Under the pieces are notes generated by a model. The model was not told where the DNA came from, did no database searches, and saw nothing but the letters and a program-made list of their open reading frames with translations. From Fructobacillus sp. EFB-N1 (GTDB lineage: Bacteria; Bacillota; Bacilli; Lactobacillales; Lactobacillaceae): DNA of 64,000 nt. Location: the NCBI RefSeq assembly GCF_001038455.1, contig NZ_LDUY01000006.1, positions 1 to 64,000 on the forward strand. The letters run 5' to 3'. A program made the translations under genes and the position numbers. Shown here piece after piece: positions 59,342-64,000 of the stretch. The stretch's first letter is position 1; each line of letters begins with the position of its first letter.

Positions 59342-60307
59342 ATGACATTTAAAATTGACAACCCCATTTTTGATAAATTAGGGATGAAGTACCCACTCGT
59401 TGAAGGTGGGATGACTTGGGCCGGTACAGGTGCCTTAGCTGCCGCTGTATCTGAAGCTGGTGGACTTGGTTTTATTGGAACTGGTTACTGGCATGGTGAC
59501 GAAGTTCGTCGTGAAGTTCGTCGTGCCAAGGAATTAACGGACAAGCCTTTTGGGGTCAACGTGATGTTGATGTCTCGTCATATTCGTGAAGTCTTCGATG
59601 TGATTTTGGAAGAAGGCGTGAAGGTTGTGGCTACTGGTGCAGGTGATCCATCACCATTCTTGGAAGAATTGCATGCCGCAGGCGTAACGGTTATCCCTGT
59701 TGTCCCATCTGTTTCAATGGCCAAGATGATGCAACGTAAGGGTGTTGATGCTGTAGTTGCCGAAGGAATGGAATCAGGTGGTCACATTGGTCAAATGACA
59801 ACAATGGCTTTGGTACCACAAGTTGTTGATGCCGTTGATATTCCCGTTATTGCCGCTGGTGGAATCGGTGATGGCCGTGGTGTTGCCGCTGCCTTTGCCT
59901 TGGGTGCCTCAGGGGTTCAGATGGGAACTCGTTTCTTGACGGCGACTGAGTCTGAAGTTCACCCAAACTACAAGGCCAAGGTCTTGAAGGCCCGTGATAT
60001 TGATACGATTATCACTGGTAACATTGTTGGTTCACGTGTCCGTGTCTTGAAGAACAAGATGGCCAAGGAATACGTGAAGCGCGAAGTAGAAGAAATCGGT
60101 AAGCCAGAGCCTGATTACGAAACAGTTGAAAAGCTTGAATCAGGGACCTTGCGTGCCGCCGTTGTCGATGGTGACAAGAACGGTGGGGCCTTCATGGCTG
60201 GACAAATTTCAGGAATGGTCAATGATGAAAAGCCTGTTGCTGAAATCTTGGCCGAAATTTGGGCACAAGCAACGGACATCATGGGCATTGAAAACAAGGC
60301 AAAATAA
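59342..60307 (+). CDS. fabK: enoyl-ACP reductase II (FMN-dependent FabK)
   Basis: A 321-residue FMN TIM barrel of the nitronate monooxygenase/FabK group. PLVEGGMTWAGTGALAAAVSEAGGLG opens, EGMESGGHIGQMTTM holds the catalytic His and AAGGIGDGRGVAAAFALGASGVQMGTRF binds FMN phosphate. It reduces enoyl-ACP; FabI is not seen here, and FabK makes cells insensitive to triclosan. GAGG-type ribosome site precedes. Confidence 0.94.
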   Translation: MTFKIDNPIFDKLGMKYPLVEGGMTWAGTGALAAAVSEAGGLGFIGTGYWHGDEVRREVRRAKELTDKPFGVNVMLMSRHIREVFDVILEEGVKVVATGAGDPSPFLEELHAAGVTVIPVVPSVSMAKMMQRKGVDAVVAEGMESGGHIGQMTTMALVPQVVDAVDIPVIAAGGIGDGRGVAAAFALGASGVQMGTRFLTATESEVHPNYKAKVLKARDIDTIITGNIVGSRVRVLKNKMAKEYVKREVEEIGKPEPDYETVEKLESGTLRAAVVDGDKNGGAFMAGQISGMVNDEKPVAEILAEIWAQATDIMGIENKAK

Positions 60308-60319
60308 GCGAGGTTTCTA

Positions 60320-61261
60320 ATGAAAGTAGGACTGCTATTCAACGGTCAGGGATCACAGCAAGCGGGCATGGGGGCTGACCTCTATGAAAACTTGCCGGGC
60401 TACAAGGCTTATATTGATAAAGCTTCTGCCATCTTGGGCTATGACTTAAATGAGTTAGACCAAGACGAAGAAAAAATTCGACAAACACAGTACGCACAAC
60501 CAGCCATTGTGGCAATGGATGCAGCCTTAGCTGCATCATTAAAGGATGCTGGCTTAACGAATGTGGTTGCTGGTTTGGGCCTTTCGTTAGGTGAATATCC
60601 AGCCTTGGTTGCCAATGGCATTCTGACCTTTGAGCAGGCAATCGCTTTGGTTAAAGATCGTGGTCAATACATGCAAGAGGTTGGCGACAAGAACCCTGGC
60701 AAGATGGTTGCGGTTTTGGATGATAACCAAGATATGATTGTTGAGGTTGTTGAAGGTTTGCAAAAAAAGGGCCTACAAGTTTACCCAGCTAATTTTAATA
60801 CCTTTTCACAACTGGTTATTGGCGGTGTCAAAGCTGATGTTGACCAGGCTGTTGAGGCATTGACAGAAGCCGGTGTGAAAAAGCAGGTTGAGTTACCAGT
60901 TGTTGGTGCCTTCCATACGCCATTGCTAAACGAAGCCTCTGAAAAGATGGCAACGCGCTTGGCAGGAGAAGGATTTGGTGCAGGGGCTTATCCTGTTTAT
61001 TCCAACACGACGAAGCAAGCCTTTACAGCTGCAACCGTCAAGGATACCTTGACGAAGCAGATTGTTTCGCCAACCTACTTTGCACAATGCTTGCAGGAAA
61101 TCGTGGATGCCGGAGTTGATACTTTGGTTGAAATCGGTCCTGCTGCTACCCTCGTAAAATTTTCGAAGAAAATTGCGCCAAAGGAAGTTACCAAGTATAC
61201 GGTGACGGACTTTGCTTCCTATCAAAAAGTCGTTGATGCCATCAACGCAGAGAAAGGATAA
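60320..61261 (+). CDS. fabD: malonyl-CoA:ACP transacylase
   Basis: A 313-residue transacylase. FNGQGSQQAGMG is the oxyanion block, GLSLGEYPAL the nucleophile elbow with Ser (GHSLGE in most; Leu replaces His here) and VGAFHTPLL the catalytic His. It loads malonyl onto ACP. 12 bases after fabK. Confidence 0.94.
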   Translation: MKVGLLFNGQGSQQAGMGADLYENLPGYKAYIDKASAILGYDLNELDQDEEKIRQTQYAQPAIVAMDAALAASLKDAGLTNVVAGLGLSLGEYPALVANGILTFEQAIALVKDRGQYMQEVGDKNPGKMVAVLDDNQDMIVEVVEGLQKKGLQVYPANFNTFSQLVIGGVKADVDQAVEALTEAGVKKQVELPVVGAFHTPLLNEASEKMATRLAGEGFGAGAYPVYSNTTKQAFTAATVKDTLTKQIVSPTYFAQCLQEIVDAGVDTLVEIGPAATLVKFSKKIAPKEVTKYTVTDFASYQKVVDAINAEKG

Positions 61262-61267
61262 GAATCC

Positions 61268-61996
61268 ATGGACTTTACTAATCAAACCGTTTTGGTAACT
61301 GGGTCATCACGAGGAATCGGCTTAGCCGTTGCCCACGCCTTTGACAATGCGGGCGCCTGTGTTATCTTGCATGGTCGTTCTGCTATTAAAGAAGAAGTCA
61401 TCAACTCCTTCAAGCAAAAGCCAATGACGTTGCAATTTGACGTTGCTCATGCTGAAACAGTTGAAGCAACTTTCAAAGACTTGTACAAGCAAGAAGGCTT
61501 TGAAGGTATTGATATCTTGGTGAACAACGCCGGGATTACCAAGGATCAGTTAGTAATGGGGATGAGCCCAGCTGATTTTGCCCAGGTTGTGAACACAAAC
61601 TTGAACGGAACGTTCAACGTGACGCAACCCGTCTTTAAGAAGATGATCCGACAAAAGCATGGTGTGATTTTGAACATGGCTTCTGTTGTTGGTCAAATGG
61701 GCAATGTTGGTCAGGCCAATTATGCCGCATCAAAGGCTGGTATCATTGGTTTGACAAAGTCTTTGGCTAAGGAAGGGGCGAAGCGCAATATTCGCGTAAA
61801 CGCCATCGCCCCTGGGATGATTATTTCGGATATGACGGATGCCTTGTCAGACAAGGCGCGTGAAGCCATCTTGAATGAGATTCCTTTGTCACGGTTTGGT
61901 TCAATCGATGATGTGGCCGATGTTGCGCTATTCTTAGCCGGCAACGACTACATGACTGGACAAACGATTACCGTTGACGGTGGCCTTTATATTTAA
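61268..61996 (+). CDS. fabG: 3-oxoacyl-ACP reductase
   Basis: A 242-residue short-chain dehydrogenase. VTGSSRGIGLAVA binds NADPH, NNAG follows and ASVVGQMGNVGQANYAASKAG holds the Ser-Tyr-Lys triad. It reduces 3-oxoacyl-ACP. Six bases after fabD. Confidence 0.94.
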   Translation: MDFTNQTVLVTGSSRGIGLAVAHAFDNAGACVILHGRSAIKEEVINSFKQKPMTLQFDVAHAETVEATFKDLYKQEGFEGIDILVNNAGITKDQLVMGMSPADFAQVVNTNLNGTFNVTQPVFKKMIRQKHGVILNMASVVGQMGNVGQANYAASKAGIIGLTKSLAKEGAKRNIRVNAIAPGMIISDMTDALSDKAREAILNEIPLSRFGSIDDVADVALFLAGNDYMTGQTITVDGGLYI

Positions 61997-62042
61997 TAAT
62001 CATCGTTCATTTTAAGTTACTGAGATTAGAAAGGAAGCGGCA

Positions 62043-63293
62043 ATGACACGAGTCGTAATTACTGGGATGGGGGCTGTTACCCCATTAGGAAACGATACAA
62101 AGACCTTCTTGGATGGCCTTTTTGATGAAAAATTAGGAATTAAGCCAATCACGAAGTTTGATGCAACTGAAACTGGTATTTCAGTTGCCGGACAGGTTGA
62201 CGGTTTTGATCCAGCTTTGCGCGTTGGAAAGCGTGATGCACGTAAGTTGGACTTGTTCTCACAGTATGCTATTGATGCTTCTTACCAAGCCTTGGACCAA
62301 GCAGGTTTGTTGCCTGATGAAGGTTCAGAAGCAAAGTCAAAGGTTGCTAATTCAGAACGTTTTGGTGTTATCTTGGGAAATGGAATTGGTGGTTTGACAA
62401 CTATCCAAGAACAAGTGATTAAGATGCACGAAAAGGGACCACAACGCGTTTCACCATTGTTCGTCCCTGAATCAATTCCGAACATGGTTTCAGGAAACGT
62501 TTCATTGCGCTTCGGTGCTCGTGGCGTGAACTTCACAGTCGTAACGGCTTGTGCCTCAGCTACGAACGCCATTGGTGAAGCCTTCTGGCGTATCCAATCG
62601 GGTCGTGAAGACGTGATGTTGACTGGTGGTTCAGAAGCGACTGTCAACGAAATTGGAATTGCTGGTTTCGCCGCTTTGACTGCTTTGTCAAAGGAAGAAG
62701 ACCCTGCACAAGCTTCAAAGCCATTTGACAAGAACCGTCACGGTTTTGTCTTGGGTGAAGGTTCAGGAATCCTTGTATTGGAGTCCTTGGAACATGCTGA
62801 AGCTCGTGGTGCCAACATCTTGGCTGAAGTGGTTGGATACGGTGCATCATCAGATGCTTACCACATGACTTCTCCTGCCCCTGATGGTGAAGGAGCTGCT
62901 CGGGCAATGAAGGCAGCCTTGAAGGATGCTGATATCAAGCCAGAAGACGTTACTTATTTGAATGCCCACGGTACTGCTACCGGTGCAAACGATTCAGGTG
63001 AAGCCGAAGCCGTTGCTTCTGTCTTTGGTCCAAACTCTGTCTTGGTTTCATCAACGAAGGGCATGACGGGTCACCTTTTGGGTGCCGCCGGTGCCATCGA
63101 AGCCGTTGCTTCTGTTGGTGCTATCGACCGTGGTCAATTGCCAGTTAACGTTGGCTTTGATGAACCAGATGAGCACACAAAGTTGGTGAACTTGGTTAAC
63201 GAAACGAACAAGAATACGGCTCCTGAATATGTTTTGTCTGCTAACTATGGTTTTGGTGGTCATAACGCAGCTGTTGTCTTCAAGAAGTGGTAA
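62043..63293 (+). CDS. fabF: 3-oxoacyl-ACP synthase II
   Basis: A 416-residue KAS II. Cys in VTACASATNAIGEAF, His in NAHGTATGANDSGE and His in KGMTGHLLGAAGAIE are the catalytic triad. It elongates acyl-ACP. AAAGGAAG precedes the ATG. Strong codon bias. Confidence 0.95.
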   Translation: MTRVVITGMGAVTPLGNDTKTFLDGLFDEKLGIKPITKFDATETGISVAGQVDGFDPALRVGKRDARKLDLFSQYAIDASYQALDQAGLLPDEGSEAKSKVANSERFGVILGNGIGGLTTIQEQVIKMHEKGPQRVSPLFVPESIPNMVSGNVSLRFGARGVNFTVVTACASATNAIGEAFWRIQSGREDVMLTGGSEATVNEIGIAGFAALTALSKEEDPAQASKPFDKNRHGFVLGEGSGILVLESLEHAEARGANILAEVVGYGASSDAYHMTSPAPDGEGAARAMKAALKDADIKPEDVTYLNAHGTATGANDSGEAEAVASVFGPNSVLVSSTKGMTGHLLGAAGAIEAVASVGAIDRGQLPVNVGFDEPDEHTKLVNLVNETNKNTAPEYVLSANYGFGGHNAAVVFKKW

Positions 63294-63308
63294 GAGGGAA
63301 GTTCAATA

Positions 63309-63785
63309 ATGAATTTAAATGTCAAAGAAATTCGTGAATTGATGGCAGACTTGGAAAAGTCTACCCTGCGCGATGTTTACATCCAAGATGGTGAATTTTC
63401 ATTGCACTTGTCTAAGAACGAACAGGTTCAAGGCGGTAGCACACCAGCGCCAGTAGCGCCAAGTGCACCCGCAGCGCAACCTGTTGTGAACCAAGAGCCA
63501 GCAGCCCAGGCCTCTGCGCCTGAAGTAGCTGCACCAGCAGCTGCCGGAAAAGAAATCAAGGCACCAATGGTCGGAACGGTGTATCTCCAACCAAAGCCAG
63601 GTGAATCAAACTTTAAGAATGTTGGCGACCACGTCGAGAAGGGCGAAACGGTTGCTATCATTGAAGCCATGAAGTTGATGACTGAAATCAAGTCAGACGT
63701 TTCTGGTACCATTGCTGAAGTTTTGGTTGATAACGAAGAAGTGGTTGATTTTGATAAGCCACTTTACCGTGTCACAACTGATTAA
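63309..63785 (+). CDS. accB: biotin carboxyl carrier protein of acetyl-CoA carboxylase
   Basis: A 158-residue BCCP. N-terminal helix to about residue 38 binds the carboxylase, a Pro/Ala/Gln linker follows, and the C-terminal biotinyl domain has Lys in EAMKLMTEI (the usual AMKM with Leu inserted position-wise as AMKLM). It carries CO2 to make malonyl-CoA. Other acc genes presumably follow fabZ2 beyond the window. Confidence 0.94.
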   Translation: MNLNVKEIRELMADLEKSTLRDVYIQDGEFSLHLSKNEQVQGGSTPAPVAPSAPAAQPVVNQEPAAQASAPEVAAPAAAGKEIKAPMVGTVYLQPKPGESNFKNVGDHVEKGETVAIIEAMKLMTEIKSDVSGTIAEVLVDNEEVVDFDKPLYRVTTD

Positions 63786-63865
63786 GAGATTAGACGGCTA
63801 TTTCGGCCGATCGTCTTGTCCAAGCATTGCTTGGATATACATAGACAGCTAAAAGGAGAAGAGCT

Positions 63866-64000
63866 ATGACCCAATTGAACACAAAGGAAATTCAAGAAAT
63901 TCTTCCACATCGTTACCCAATGTTGATGTTGGACACGGTTGAGGAATTAGTACCTGGTGAGCGCTGCGTGGCTATCAAGAACATTTCAATTAACGAAGAA
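63866..64000 (+). CDS. fabZ: 3-hydroxyacyl-ACP dehydratase FabZ, second copy (partial, cut by window end)
   Basis: The first 45 codons are present: [20 protein letters not shown] then [20 protein letters not shown], the N-terminal hot-dog strand of FabZ, parallel to LIPNRYPIIYMDYVEEMVP in the copy at 57049. AAAAGGAG lies 5-8 bases before the ATG. A spacer of 80 bases with two small hairpins separates it from accB. Confidence 0.9.
   Translation, partial: MTQLNTKEIQEILPHRYPMLMLDTVEELVPGERCVAIKNISINEE

Noticed and set aside
1-64000. Mobile element, prophage, CRISPR array or defence island
   Set aside because: No transposase, integrase, phage, cas or restriction genes and no regular spaced repeats are seen.

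Overview
The window is core chromosome of a low-to-moderate GC Gram-positive lactic acid bacterium of the Lactobacillaceae, most likely on the Leuconostoc/Fructobacillus/Weissella branch. The evidence is very strong use of TTG for leucine, SD-led operons with T-box and PyrR leaders, an L-2-hydroxyisocaproate dehydrogenase close to the Weissella confusa enzyme, a FabT/FabK type fatty-acid cluster and a FPQTG-anchored mucin-binding protein. I cannot fix the genus. No insertion sequence, prophage, CRISPR array or rRNA is visible. Three tRNAs are present (two Asn, one Leu).

Layout: 1-3.7 kb holds a VOC protein, a secreted nuclease, a frameshifted DUF805 gene and a small membrane protein. 3.8-10.3 kb holds two tandem, diverged copies of a complete polar amino-acid (Gln/Glu/Asp-type) ABC transporter operon. 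10.9-13.5 kb holds kup and arsC. 13.5-19.0 kb holds a minus-strand methionine operon (MetE-like enzyme, oligopeptide-binding protein, MmuP-like permease, homocysteine methyltransferase) behind a T-box with an ATG specifier. 19.2-25.8 kb holds an FMN reductase, a CHY zinc-finger protein, azlCD, HicDH, duplicated tRNA-Asn, pnuC, a nucleoside transporter and a low-complexity membrane protein. 25.9-30.8 kb holds valS with its T-box, a second fabH and a LysM-CAP protein. 31-37.3 kb holds an LCP protein, then ppx-mvaA-hypothetical-sirtuin, then a zinc-type CDF exporter. 37.4-42.6 kb is a metal block: two mntH paralogues, each behind the same kind of structured leader RNA, then usp, cadD and a CzrA-like ArsR repressor. 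42.6-46.2 kb holds tRNA-Leu and a third amino-acid ABC operon with a nuclease as its last gene. 46.4-53.6 kb holds metG, pyrFE with a PyrR attenuator, an FAD oxidoreductase, an ECF S component and gapA. 53.7-56.8 kb holds a frameshifted cell-wall adhesin and a phosphoesterase. 57.0-64.0 kb is the type II fatty-acid operon fabZ-fabT-fabH-acpP-fabK-fabD-fabG-fabF-accB-fabZ2 (cut by the window end), with a FabT box over its promoter.

The most striking points are: (1) a conserved, covarying leader RNA followed by a terminator in front of both mntH genes; (2) MntH1 has Thr instead of the metal-binding Met in TM6, while MntH2 keeps it, so the pair probably differs in metal selectivity; (3) all four ABC substrate-binding proteins lack a lipobox cysteine and appear to be held by an uncleaved N-terminal helix; (4) the MmuP-like permease seems to start at an AUU codon; (5) the adhesin is out of frame by exactly one copy of a 7-bp tandem repeat; (6) transcription attenuation is used very widely, with intrinsic terminators inside the leaders of at least eight operons.
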